Source: Firmicutes bacterium UBA1426 (GTDB lineage: Bacteria > Bacillota > Clostridia > Peptostreptococcales > Anaerovoracaceae). From it: a stretch of DNA of 30,743 bases. The notes beneath the pieces were generated by a model. The model saw nothing but the letters and a program-made list of their open reading frames with translations, did not search any database and had not been told where the DNA came from. The translations under genes and the position numbers were made by a program. How positions within the stretch are numbered: the first letter of the stretch is position 1; every line of letters starts with the position of its first letter. Below are positions 10,373-18,624 of the stretch, piece by piece. The stretch spans positions 28,971 to 59,713 of the forward strand of contig DCUA01000166.1 in assembly GCA_002329675.1 (NCBI GenBank). Direction: 5' to 3'.

Positions 10373-10963
10373 CTATTTCCTCTGAGCACCTCTTAATGCC
10401 AGACGAATGTATTCTTCTGTGGCGAGGTTCTCCCCTTCAACGGCTCCGACCGCGCTGACTGCTTCGCTACGGCTGTAACCAAGGCCAATGAGCGCATTTA
10501 CCGCTTCTGTCCGTCCGCTTTCAGACGCTGCCTGCTCAGCCAACTCTGCTAACGGTCCGATATCACTGATCTTATCCTTCAGTTCCAGCACGATACGCTG
10601 TGCTGTTTTCTTTCCTATACCAACAGCCTTCGTCAGGGCATTTACATCTTCAAATATGATCGCTTTTTTAACCTGGTCCACCGGAATCGATGACAGGATG
10701 GAAAGGGCAGCCTTAGCTCCGACTCCGTTTACTGTACGGAGCTGCTGGAAAAGGTTCAGAGAGTCGTTATCATGGAAACCGTAAAGACTCATATCATCTT
10801 CTCTTACGATCATAACGGTATAAACGATTACCTGATCTTTTCCTCTCCCGGTATATAAGGGGGAATTATCAGGCACAAAGACTTTATAACCCACGCCTCC
10901 TGTCTCAACTACGATTCCTCCATCAAAACTCATGGTGATCGTTCCTCGTAAATAGTGGATCAT
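10373..10963 (-). CDS. ruvA: Holliday junction-binding protein RuvA (196 aa)
   Basis: Tetrameric DNA-binding partner of RuvB. The OB-fold N-terminus (MIHYLRGTI) is followed by the helix-hairpin-helix region (VNGVGAKAALSIL, then VGIGKKTAQRIVLELKDK) and a small C-terminal UBA-like domain (ALIGLGYSRSEA) that contacts RuvB. GAGGAG precedes the ATG by 8 bases. It lies 33 bases after ruvC. Confidence 0.97.
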   Translation of the reverse strand: MIHYLRGTITMSFDGGIVVETGGVGYKVFVPDNSPLYTGRGKDQVIVYTVMIVREDDMSLYGFHDNDSLNLFQQLRTVNGVGAKAALSILSSIPVDQVKKAIIFEDVNALTKAVGIGKKTAQRIVLELKDKISDIGPLAELAEQAASESGRTEAVNALIGLGYSRSEAVSAVGAVEGENLATEEYIRLALRGAQRK

Positions 10964-10996
10964 CGGTCAGCTCCTCTTTTGTTATTACATGAAATG

Positions 10997-11494
10997 CTAC
11001 TTACTCTTTTTCATGCGCATAAGATACCCGCAGGAATGACCGTGACAAATAGCTGCCGCCAGAGCGTCCGCAGTATCATCCTGCTTTGGGATCTCAGATA
11101 GCTTCAGAATGGTCTTTACCATGATCTGCACTTGCGATTTTTCAGCTCTTCCATAGCCAATCAGTCCCTGCTTGATCTGAAGCGGTGTATATTCATAAAT
11201 ATCAAGTCCCGAGTTGGCACAGGCCAGGATAGCGACTCCCCTTGCCTGGCCTACCATCAGAGCAGTTTTTGTATTTTTATTAAAAAACAATTCTTCAATG
11301 GCAACCACTTCAGGCTGATATTCATCGATGATTTCCATGAGTCTGCAGTATAAGTGCTTTAAGCGGTCAGGCATGTCCATATCCTTATCCGTCGTCACCG
11401 CACCGTAACCGCATGCAGTGAATCGGTTGCCGATCATATCAACAATACCGTAACCTAATATTGCATAACCCGGGTCGATGCCCATGATCCTCAT
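10997..11494 (-). CDS. ruvC: Crossover junction endodeoxyribonuclease RuvC (165 aa)
   Basis: Resolves Holliday junctions as a dimer with RNase H fold. MRIMGIDPG carries the first catalytic Asp, [12 protein letters not shown] the Glu, and [14 protein letters not shown] the final Asp pair. I chose the ATG at 11494 because AGGAG lies 6 bases upstream. The reading frame stays open for 27 more codons, but that extension would run through the promoter at 11547-11575 and has no family similarity. First gene of the eight-gene operon-like run. Confidence 0.96.
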   Translation of the reverse strand: MRIMGIDPGYAILGYGIVDMIGNRFTACGYGAVTTDKDMDMPDRLKHLYCRLMEIIDEYQPEVVAIEELFFNKNTKTALMVGQARGVAILACANSGLDIYEYTPLQIKQGLIGYGRAEKSQVQIMVKTILKLSEIPKQDDTADALAAAICHGHSCGYLMRMKKSK

Positions 11495-11546
11495 ACCATT
11501 CTCCTGTCTGAAACTCCTTGTACGATCATCTTTGATGGTCTTAACG

Positions 11547-11575
11547 ATTATACCATAATAACCTTTTCTATCCAA
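11547..11575 (-). promoter_or_regulatory. Promoter of the ruvCAB–spoIID–queA–tgt–metA–rlmD run
   Basis: Minus-strand TTGGAT (11575-11570) and TATAAT (11552-11547) are spaced by 17 bases, with TGG just before the -10 (extended -10). Transcription would start near 11540, leaving a leader of about 45 bases before ruvC. The same -35 and spacing recur at the gdx promoter. Confidence 0.75.
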
Positions 11576-11624
11576 GTAACCTATGATATAATAAATGCAA
11601 ATTAATAAGCAAAGCCAGCCGGTT

Positions 11625-11651
11625 TTGCCCGGGATGTATTCATTGTATAAT
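11625..11651 (+). promoter_or_regulatory. Candidate argR promoter
   Basis: TTGCCC at 11625-11630 and a perfect TATAAT at 11646-11651 are spaced 15 bases apart, which is shorter than ideal. The -10 lies within the ARG-box-like palindrome, as expected for an autoregulated argR. Confidence 0.45.
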
Positions 11652-11659
11652 TATCCATT
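11642..11659. promoter_or_regulatory. ARG-box-like operator overlapping the argR -10
   Basis: ATTGTATAATTATCCATT matches the ARG-box consensus (wnTGAATwwwwATTCAnw) at 16 of 18 positions. It covers the -10 of the candidate argR promoter, so ArgR with arginine could repress its own gene. Confidence 0.5.
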
Positions 11660-11706
11660 TTCAAATTTATTAAAGTGTGTCAGTACTGTGGTACATGGAG
11701 GATGTC

Positions 11707-12156
11707 ATGAGATACTCAAGGCAGAACAAAATATTGGATATTATCAACTCCCATGAAGTTGAAACTCAGGACATGCTTGTTTCACTGCTGAAAAAGGCAG
11801 GATATCAGGCAACACAGGCTACCGTCTCGCGGGATATCAAGGAGCTTCAGCTCATCAAAACCCTGTCTCCATCGGGTCGTTATAAATATGCGGTAAGTTC
11901 GGCGGCGGAACAGCCTCCTTCCGAACGCTTTGTAACGATCTTTAAAGAGACGATCAAGGCCGTGAATTCTTCGGGAAACATTATCGTAATAAAGACCCTT
12001 TCAGGATGTGCCAATGCAGCGGGTGAAGCCATTGACACTATGAATATGAGTCACGTGGTAGGTTCTGTCGCCGGAGACAATACGATTCTCCTGGTCATCG
12101 ATGATCCGGCCAACGTTCCCGACCTGGTAAAGCGCTTTCACGACATCTTAAAATGA
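11707..12156 (+). CDS. argR: Arginine repressor ArgR/AhrC (149 aa)
   Basis: Hexameric arginine-sensing repressor of arginine biosynthesis and activator of catabolism. The N-terminal winged helix includes QATQATVSRDIKELQLIK. The C-terminal oligomerisation/arginine domain has the conserved GCANAAGEAIDTMN and VGSVAGDNTILLVIDD segments. I chose the ATG at 11707 (MRYSRQNK) because GGAGG stands 6 bases upstream; the ten-residue extension lacks a site. It is followed at 24 bases by recN, the classic Firmicute order, but spoIVB and spo0A do not follow recN here. Confidence 0.96.
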   Translation: MRYSRQNKILDIINSHEVETQDMLVSLLKKAGYQATQATVSRDIKELQLIKTLSPSGRYKYAVSSAAEQPPSERFVTIFKETIKAVNSSGNIIVIKTLSGCANAAGEAIDTMNMSHVVGSVAGDNTILLVIDDPANVPDLVKRFHDILK

Positions 12157-12180
12157 TCTAACCATCATCGAGGTACAGAT

Positions 12181-13863
12181 ATGCTCACCCACATCTCCAT
12201 CAGGGATTTTGCAATTATCAAGGATGTCAGCCTTGACTTTCAACAGGGCTTGCATATCCTGACCGGTGAAACCGGAGCCGGAAAATCCATAGTCATCGAA
12301 GCTGTAAGTATGGCCTTAGGAAGCCGTGCAGACACCACTTTCGTCCGGTCCGGAGCAGACAAAGCCATTATAGAGCTTACCGCAGAGATATCCGACCCTG
12401 CTGTTTTGTCATTGTTGTCCGAAAACGACCTGGGAGATGAGAGCACCTTATATATCCTTCGGGAGATCCACGCAAGCGGAAAAAGTATTTGCCGAATCAA
12501 CGGCACGCTGGTATCCGTCTCATTTCTGAACAATCTTTGCAAAAGAATTGCTGATATTCACGGACAATACGATCATCAGTCCCTTCTGAATCCGGATTCG
12601 CATATCCATCTTCTGGATGGATATTATCGCACTTCTATCGAACCGATCAGGAATGAGGTTGCCTCATTATATAGTGAATATATCCGTATAAAATCAGAAC
12701 TGGATGCTATCTTTCGTGCACAGGCAGAAAACCTGCGAAACCGTGACTTCATGGAATTTGAACAAAGAGAGATATCCCAGGCAAATCTGAAGATCGGAGA
12801 GGATGATTCCTTATCCGAACAGCTGTTGCTTCTGCAAAATAGCGAGAAGCTCTATTCCACCCTCTCTGAAGTTTATGAACTTCTATACGATCAGCCCCCT
12901 TCCTCACAGGATAGCATAGGCAGAAGTATGCAACTTCTGAACGGAATAAAGAACTTTTCAAAAGACTATGCTGGTTTAGCGGAAATAGTCTCGGACTGCT
13001 TTTATAAGCTGGATGATCTGCGAACAGACCTTCGCAAGGCCAAAGAGTCTATCACCTTCTCCCCTGAAACCATCAACGATATCATGGAACGCATCGATCT
13101 GCTTGATCGCCTCAAGAAGAAATATGGCGGTTCTATCGAAAGTGTTCTGTTACATAAAGAAGAGATCGAAGAAAAGCTGGCACAAATAGAAAACTCCAGC
13201 CTTTTGCAGGATACTCTGACCGAGGAACTCGCGTTATGCAAAGAACAGTTGGATTTAGCCACTGAAAAACTAACTGCCATAAGGATGGAAGCGGCAACGC
13301 ATATGGAACAGGATATGGCACGAGAGCTTGAAGAACTGAACTTCAAGGATACTTCTCTAACTGTATCTATAACTCCCCTGCAGGATGAGAGCGGGAAAAG
13401 ATATACAGAATCAGGTTCCGACCATATTGAATTCCTCATCATTACGAATAAAGGAGAACTCCCCAAGCCACTTAGCAAAATAGCCTCCGGCGGGGAGATA
13501 TCCAGGATCATGCTTGCCTTTAAGTCCATCATAGGAGGCTTTGACCGTATCCCCACCTTGATATTTGATGAGATCGACAGTGGGATAAGCGGTGCTACCG
13601 CCAGTATCGTCGGAAGAAAGATGAAGCAGATCTCATCGGATCACCAGGTAATCTGTATCACTCATCTTGCACAGATTGCCGCCTTTTCAGATCACCATTA
13701 CCGGATTTACAAGGAAGAATCCGAAGGAAAGACCTCCACTCATGTCACGTACCTGGACAAGGAGGAAAAGACCCTTGAGATCGCACGCATGCTGGGCGGG
13801 CTCCATGTTACCGAAACCACCCTGAAGAATGCGGAGGAGCTCATAACTCAGTCTTCAATATAA
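12181..13863 (+). CDS. recN: DNA repair protein RecN (560 aa)
   Basis: SMC-like ATPase involved in double-strand break repair. Walker A GETGAGKS is at 29-36, IRDFAIIKDVSLDF is the usual N-terminus, and the HGQYDHQSLL segment is typical of RecN. A long coiled-coil middle (about 150-400) separates these from the signature ASGGEISRIMLAFK and the Walker B LIFDEIDSGISG. ITHLAQIAAFSDHH is the switch-His region. The length is standard. It is transcribed with argR and ends just before a bidirectional terminator. Confidence 0.96.
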   Translation: MLTHISIRDFAIIKDVSLDFQQGLHILTGETGAGKSIVIEAVSMALGSRADTTFVRSGADKAIIELTAEISDPAVLSLLSENDLGDESTLYILREIHASGKSICRINGTLVSVSFLNNLCKRIADIHGQYDHQSLLNPDSHIHLLDGYYRTSIEPIRNEVASLYSEYIRIKSELDAIFRAQAENLRNRDFMEFEQREISQANLKIGEDDSLSEQLLLLQNSEKLYSTLSEVYELLYDQPPSSQDSIGRSMQLLNGIKNFSKDYAGLAEIVSDCFYKLDDLRTDLRKAKESITFSPETINDIMERIDLLDRLKKKYGGSIESVLLHKEEIEEKLAQIENSSLLQDTLTEELALCKEQLDLATEKLTAIRMEAATHMEQDMARELEELNFKDTSLTVSITPLQDESGKRYTESGSDHIEFLIITNKGELPKPLSKIASGGEISRIMLAFKSIIGGFDRIPTLIFDEIDSGISGATASIVGRKMKQISSDHQVICITHLAQIAAFSDHHYRIYKEESEGKTSTHVTYLDKEEKTLEIARMLGGLHVTETTLKNAEELITQSSI

Positions 13864-13866
13864 AAA

Positions 13867-13905
13867 GACGATCCCTTTGATTACGCAAGGATCGTCTATT
13901 TTTTT
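13867..13905. terminator. Bidirectional intrinsic terminator between recN and ispH-S1
   Basis: GACGATCC (13867-13874) pairs with GGATCGTC (13889-13896), giving an 8-bp stem, and is followed on the plus strand by a 7-T run. On the minus strand the stem is followed by TTTTTA. It separates two convergent transcription units. Confidence 0.85.
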
Positions 13906-13919
13906 ATTTTACAGGATGC

Positions 13920-16190
13920 TTAGTCTTCGATTTTCTCTTTGATGTCTTCTACAATCTCTTCTACTTTATCGGAAACTGCTTCTGCTGCATCCTCTGCCTT
14001 TTCAAGCAACACTTCTGCTTTTTCTTTCAGATCTTCAGCAACGTCTTCTGCTTTCTCTTTGACATTTTCAACAAAATCTTCAACTTTGTCAGCCATATCT
14101 TCAATCTTTTCCTTCAGGGAAGGCTCATTTTCTTCTTCCATCAGGGCGGGCTCGATGGTCTCTTTGATGGAAAGGCTGATTCTTCTTCTCTCTTTGTCGA
14201 TGTCAAGGATCTTGGCCTGTACTGTCTGACCTACAGAGATTTCGTCCGCAATATTGGTCACGCGCTTATGTGCGATTTCGGAGATATGGACCAACCCGTC
14301 AAGACCTGGCTCTAATTCTACGAAAGCGCCGTATTCCTTGATCTGAACCACGTTTCCGGTAATAACCTGACCGGCTTGATATCTCTCGTCAATAACGGTC
14401 CAGGGTTCAGGCTGAGTTTGCTTCAAGCCAAGAGAGATCTTGCCCTTTTCGGTATTCATGGAAAGGATCTTAACATCGATCCGCTCGCCGATTTTCAGGG
14501 CTTCCTGCGGGTGCTTCAGCTTGCCCCAGGAGATCTCCGAAATGTGGAGAAGTCCATCCAGGCCGCCGATATCTACGAATGCGCCGTAATCAGTAAAGCG
14601 CATTACTGTGCCTTCTACCACATCGCCAACGTTCAGTGCATCCCAGATTTCCTTCACTCTCTTTTGCTTTTCTTCTGCCAGATAAGCTTTGTGTGAGAAT
14701 ACAGCTTTGTTTCTCTTTTGGTCCACTCTGCTGACCTTCACCGGAAGGATCTTGCCTACGAACTCATCTGCTTTTTCTACATATCTGTCAGACAGCTGAG
14801 ACATAGGAATGAATCCTGAGACTTCCTTATATACTGCGATTACGCCGCCTTTAACTTCCTTGACGACTTTCGCATTAACGACTGTTTTATTGTCAAGGGC
14901 TTCGTTGATCTCATCCCAATGTTCGTTGATTTCTAGTTTTCTCTTGGAAAGCAGGATGTTTCCTTCTCCGTCGTCGGTCTTGATGACTTTTGCCTGGATG
15001 CAGTCTCCTGCTTTATAAACATCAGTCAATTCCTGACCATCTTCCAAGACCAGTTCATCCTTAGGAATAATCCCATCTTTTTTGCAGCCCAGGTTAACTA
15101 CGATCTCGCGATTGGTTACATGTACGATCTCTCCATCGATGATTTCTCCTCTGTTTGGAAGGATCATCTGCTTGTCGATTTCATCCATGAAATCATCCAT
15201 GGGATTGAAATCCTCGTCCTGGACTTCTTCTGCGGCTTCCGCCTTTGGTGTTTCTTCTACTGCAGCTTCAACAGGTGCCTCAACAACGGTTTCTTCTGCT
15301 ACGGGGTTGTCGCCCGCCTCTGCAACTTGCATTTCTTTAATCTCAGTGATAGCTTCACTCATAGTGGAAATAACCTCCTTAATGATGCGTTCAGGAGTTG
15401 ATGCACCTGCCGCAACACCTATTCTATCGCATATTTCGATTTGTTTCAATGGTAAATCATTTTTATTTTCTACAAAGAAGGTTTTTTTGCAGTGTTTTTG
15501 TGCAATCTCGAAAAGTTTTTTTGAATTTGCGCTGTTTCTATCGCCGATTACGATCATCAGGTCGGATTCACTTGCTAGTTTTTCGCAACTTTTCTGACGC
15601 TCATCTGTGGCATTGCAAATAGTCCGTATAGGAATCAGGTCTTCTTTTACTTCTTTCAGATAATCCACGATGCTATTCCATAGAGTGCCGGTGATCGTAG
15701 TCTGCGCTACGAGAGTAATGTGGTCGAAGTCAATCGCTGCTGCCTCTTCGATGCTGTTTAAAACCAAACAGTTTTCACCCGCCCATCCTACTATTCCCTT
15801 TACTTCCGGATGATTGGTATCTCCCACAATAACCACATTTCTACCTTTTTCATTTGCTTCTTGTACCAGCTTATGAATCCTTGATACGAATGGGCATGTT
15901 GCATCCACGACACTTAAATTCAGCCGTGCGACTTCATCGTAGAAGGATTTTGGTTCTCCGTGAGACCTTATAACGATGGTGGATGCAGGCGGAATCAGAG
16001 AGAGTTCTTCTACTATTTCTACACCGCGACTGCTCAGATCCTCCGTTACTGATCGGTTATGGATCAATGGTCCGCATGTGTAGATCCGCTTATCCTGATC
16101 TGTTTTATTTTCTATGAGGTCTTCCGTTTTACGTATGGCCTCGCGCACTCCGAAACAGAAGCCCGAATTTTCAGCTACCTTAATCTTCAT
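13920..16190 (-). CDS. ispH: IspH–ribosomal protein S1 fusion with acidic helical tail (756 aa)
   Basis: Residues 1-285 are 4-hydroxy-3-methylbut-2-enyl diphosphate reductase, the last step of the MEP isoprenoid pathway. The Fe-S ligands are Cys12, Cys99 and Cys192, and His44, His77, His127 and Glu129 (TNHPE) are conserved. A Glu/Ala/Pro/Val linker (about 288-345) leads to four S1 RNA-binding repeats (about 348-415, 435-502, 520-590 and 606-675). The third and fourth carry the typical DYGAFVD/EYGAFVE and GLLHISEIS/GLVHISEIA motifs. The last ~63 residues (694-756) are an almost uninterrupted Lys/Glu/Ala/Val/Asp amphipathic helix. The IspH–S1 fusion is known in Clostridia, where S1 probably acts as the ribosomal or RNA-binding protein. 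The tail is the odd part. Its start overlaps the rarA end by 11 bases, so it is translationally coupled. Confidence 0.95.
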   Translation of the reverse strand: MKIKVAENSGFCFGVREAIRKTEDLIENKTDQDKRIYTCGPLIHNRSVTEDLSSRGVEIVEELSLIPPASTIVIRSHGEPKSFYDEVARLNLSVVDATCPFVSRIHKLVQEANEKGRNVVIVGDTNHPEVKGIVGWAGENCLVLNSIEEAAAIDFDHITLVAQTTITGTLWNSIVDYLKEVKEDLIPIRTICNATDERQKSCEKLASESDLMIVIGDRNSANSKKLFEIAQKHCKKTFFVENKNDLPLKQIEICDRIGVAAGASTPERIIKEVISTMSEAITEIKEMQVAEAGDNPVAEETVVEAPVEAAVEETPKAEAAEEVQDEDFNPMDDFMDEIDKQMILPNRGEIIDGEIVHVTNREIVVNLGCKKDGIIPKDELVLEDGQELTDVYKAGDCIQAKVIKTDDGEGNILLSKRKLEINEHWDEINEALDNKTVVNAKVVKEVKGGVIAVYKEVSGFIPMSQLSDRYVEKADEFVGKILPVKVSRVDQKRNKAVFSHKAYLAEEKQKRVKEIWDALNVGDVVEGTVMRFTDYGAFVDIGGLDGLLHISEISWGKLKHPQEALKIGERIDVKILSMNTEKGKISLGLKQTQPEPWTVIDERYQAGQVITGNVVQIKEYGAFVELEPGLDGLVHISEIAHKRVTNIADEISVGQTVQAKILDIDKERRRISLSIKETIEPALMEEENEPSLKEKIEDMADKVEDFVENVKEKAEDVAEDLKEKAEVLLEKAEDAAEAVSDKVEEIVEDIKEKIED

Positions 16191-17463
16191 TACTATGCCC
16201 TCTTATGCTCTCTAAAAACCTTTTAAACGCACCTTCTTTTCCGTTCTCTGTAGGTTGGTAATATCTTATTTTTTCCTTGTGAAGGTTGTCCGGCAAATAC
16301 TGTTGCTCCACATAACCGCCGTAGGCGTGGGGATATTTATAATCGATCCCGATCCCTCTCTTGGCAGCACCGCTGTAATGGCTGTCTTTCAGATGTAGAG
16401 GAACATCGTCGATGTCCTTTTTATGAAGGTCTTGTAGTGCTTTTTCGATAGCTGATATAGCGGAGTTGGATTTCGGGCAGGACGCAAGAAGAATAACGGC
16501 CTGTGCTAAAATGATCCTGGCCTCTGGGAGTCCTACCATCTGTGATGCCTGCACGCAGGAGGTGACAATGGAGATCGCCTGTGGATAAGCCATGCCCACA
16601 TCCTCGCTGGCGATCACAAGGAGCCTGCGTCCAATCATCATGATATCCGCTCCACCGTCCAGCAGCCTCGCGAGATAGTGGATAGAGGCGTCCGGATCGC
16701 TCCCGCGTATGGATTTCTGCAGCGCTGAGAGCAAGTTGAACTTGTCCTCCTTTCGGTCGTAGAAGGTGGTCTGCCTTTGCATGGCCTCACCTACCATAGA
16801 AAGATCGATGATACCACCGGATTTCAAATTGTCCGCAATAAACCCCAGAGTGTCCAGGGCGATCCTTGCATCTCCGCCGGACAGTTCTGCCAATGCTCTT
16901 AAGGCTTCATCCTCCCATTTCAGATCCCGCCTGCCAAGTCCACGTTCTCTGTTCTTCAGTGCTCCATGGAGAATTTTCACGATATCATCAGCACTCAGCT
17001 TTTTGAATTCATAAATTGACCTTACCCTGCTGAGTATGGCATTGTTCACAGCGAAGTACGGGTTTTCTGTGGTGCTGCCGATAAAGCGAACCACACCTTC
17101 CTCCAAAGCTTTCAATAGGGAATCCTGCTGAAGTTTATTCCATCTGTGAAATTCATCCACATATAGATAGGTTTTTTCCTTCTGGAGGCCGAAGAATTTG
17201 GTCTTTGCCTTTTCAAGGATTTCTTTTAGTTCTTTTATTCCTGTGGTCGATGCATTTATTTCAAAAAAATCCGAATCCATCTCCTGGGCGATCAGGCGGG
17301 CAAGGGTTGTTTTTCCCGTTCCCGATGGGCCGAAAAAGATGGCAGAATCGAAGGTCTTGTTTTTTATTGCGTTGTAGAGCAAGGACCCTTCATACATGAA
17401 ATGGTCTTGTCCAACAAATTCCTCCAGGCTTTCCGGCCGCATGCCGGTGGATAAGGGGATCAT
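16180..17463 (-). CDS. rarA: Replication-associated recombination AAA+ ATPase RarA/MgsA (427 aa)
   Basis: AAA+ ATPase acting at stalled replication forks, related to RuvB and clamp loaders. The N-terminus (MRPESLEEFVGQDHF) is typical. Walker A is GPSGTGKT (45-52), Walker B is YVDEFHRWNK (Glu then Phe, where Ile is usual), and sensor 1 is FIGSTTENPYF. The C-terminal tetramerisation part includes the conserved YKYPHAYGGYVEQQYLP. The start ATG overlaps the upstream stop (ATGA) with GGAGGT 9 bases away. It lies between a SPOR-domain gene and ispH-S1. Confidence 0.93.
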   Translation of the reverse strand: MIPLSTGMRPESLEEFVGQDHFMYEGSLLYNAIKNKTFDSAIFFGPSGTGKTTLARLIAQEMDSDFFEINASTTGIKELKEILEKAKTKFFGLQKEKTYLYVDEFHRWNKLQQDSLLKALEEGVVRFIGSTTENPYFAVNNAILSRVRSIYEFKKLSADDIVKILHGALKNRERGLGRRDLKWEDEALRALAELSGGDARIALDTLGFIADNLKSGGIIDLSMVGEAMQRQTTFYDRKEDKFNLLSALQKSIRGSDPDASIHYLARLLDGGADIMMIGRRLLVIASEDVGMAYPQAISIVTSCVQASQMVGLPEARIILAQAVILLASCPKSNSAISAIEKALQDLHKKDIDDVPLHLKDSHYSGAAKRGIGIDYKYPHAYGGYVEQQYLPDNLHKEKIRYYQPTENGKEGAFKRFLESIRGHSNED

Positions 17464-17999
17464 TGCATCCGTACCTCCACTGTAGTTATAAAGATGTCGT
17501 TTCCTGCGACACTTTTTACCTTTTCCATGGAATTCACCGCCTCTTCTTTTGTTATATGCGGTGTCCCGATCAATTTGTATGCTCCATCCTTCTCCATGAT
17601 CATCACCTCAATATCCGATGCTGCCAGAGATGATGCTACAGTTTCAGCTCCACTTCTGTCACTGAAGCTTCCATACTGAATGCAATAGAGCACATTTGCG
17701 GTATGCGAGTTTTCCGTCACTTGCGGATTTGATGGTGGCGTTTCTGTAACCGGCGCCCCTGTTTCTTCGCTCTCCGTATTAACATTCTGCTGATCGATTA
17801 TGATAGAAGAACCCTGGAATCCCTCTTGCGAAGATCCGTCCTCCTGTGCATCTTCCCTGTCACTTCCAAGGAAGTAAGGTGTAATGACATATTCCGTCAG
17901 TCCATAACCTACTCCTACTGCAAGCAGAACTACAATCAATAAAGTCAGGAGTCCTTTCCCGAATGAGCCACGGGAGTTGGCATATCTCCTCTTGTTCAT
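17460..17999 (-). CDS. Membrane-anchored SPOR-domain protein (179 aa)
   Basis: Probable cell-wall binding protein. A short basic cytoplasmic N-terminus is followed by one transmembrane segment (about residues 17-38), then a Gln/Ser/Glu/Thr-rich linker (about 45-100). The C-terminal domain (about 104-178, YCIQYGSFSDRSGAETVASSL onward, ending in VEVRMQ) has the length and beta-alpha-beta pattern of SPOR domains, which bind glycan strands denuded of stem peptides, often at division septa. GAGGG lies 7 bases before the ATG. It is coupled to rarA by an ATGA overlap. The substrate and role are inferred. Confidence 0.8.
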   Translation of the reverse strand: MNKRRYANSRGSFGKGLLTLLIVVLLAVGVGYGLTEYVITPYFLGSDREDAQEDGSSQEGFQGSSIIIDQQNVNTESEETGAPVTETPPSNPQVTENSHTANVLYCIQYGSFSDRSGAETVASSLAASDIEVMIMEKDGAYKLIGTPHITKEEAVNSMEKVKSVAGNDIFITTVEVRMQ

Positions 18000-18072
18000 A
18001 TTCAGCCCTCTTTTCGTTTCCGTATTTGTCTATCTTTATGAGGCAAGTCCGGAAAATATTCGAAGAGAGTCA

Positions 18073-18585
18073 TTAACGCTCTGAAAAGCGTCTTTTGTAA
18101 TAAGAAACGAGGAGGGTGAATATATGATCGTAAAGGAGAAACAGCAGCTGTCCTCCCAGGATCAGCAGGACGTTTGCGTAATCGGGAAGGCGAAAGTTAT
18201 CCAGAAACACGGTTTTGAATAGCAGTATACCTGATCCGATACTAATGTTGAAAAAAAGCAATTTAAGGCAGATTTCAACAGGCAGCTTTCCTATTTTCTC
18301 AATATAGTATTTTACTATACCATAGATTCCGAAGAAAAACAGATATGGTAGTACTGCGGCTTTGTTCGGGATTAAAAGCAGAGCCAGTATGCCGGAAGCG
18401 ATATAGAAAATGCCTCCCCCTTTGCTGTTTGTCTCTATGATCATGATTGCCGTATAAACGGAACTGACTGCATATATGGTCAGCTCGACACCCGGTACAA
18501 AGCTGGCGAAAAATAGAGTAGCCACCGACAGGGCTAACAATATGCCTCCCAGGGCGGCTGTCCTTGTTTTCATGCTTTGTTGCAT
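18073..18585 (-). CDS. Hypothetical membrane protein (170 aa)
   Basis: Small integral membrane protein of unknown function. About six hydrophobic segments are visible (roughly residues 9-30, 32-50, 57-75, 78-95, 105-127 and 138-162) with few charged residues between them, and a basic C-terminus (YYKRRFSER). The N-terminal part resembles, at the level of general pattern, small membrane proteins annotated as uncharacterised in Clostridia; I do not recognise the family. The start has only a modest AAGG site. A second Met at residue 5 is possible. It lies 39 bases downstream of the J-domain gene and 73 bases before the SPOR gene, all on the same strand. Confidence 0.75.
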   Translation of the reverse strand: MQQSMKTRTAALGGILLALSVATLFFASFVPGVELTIYAVSSVYTAIMIIETNSKGGGIFYIASGILALLLIPNKAAVLPYLFFFGIYGIVKYYIEKIGKLPVEICLKLLFFNISIGSGILLFKTVFLDNFRLPDYANVLLILGGQLLFLLYDHIFTLLVSYYKRRFSER

Positions 18586-18624
18586 TTTGCCTTATTCCCT
18601 TTCAATATGTATCCCCGATTGCTA

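Noticed and set aside
11495..11575. N-terminal extension of RuvC (27 codons)
   Set aside because: It would begin inside the -35 of a strong promoter, has no ribosome binding site and no family similarity.
13002..13556. 184-codon minus-strand open frame inside recN
   Set aside because: Ser/Arg-rich shadow of the recN coiled coil and signature region; recN is intact on the plus strand.
15082..15597. 171-codon plus-strand open frame inside ispH-S1
   Set aside because: Ser-rich shadow of the acidic linker and IspH C-terminus on the opposite strand.
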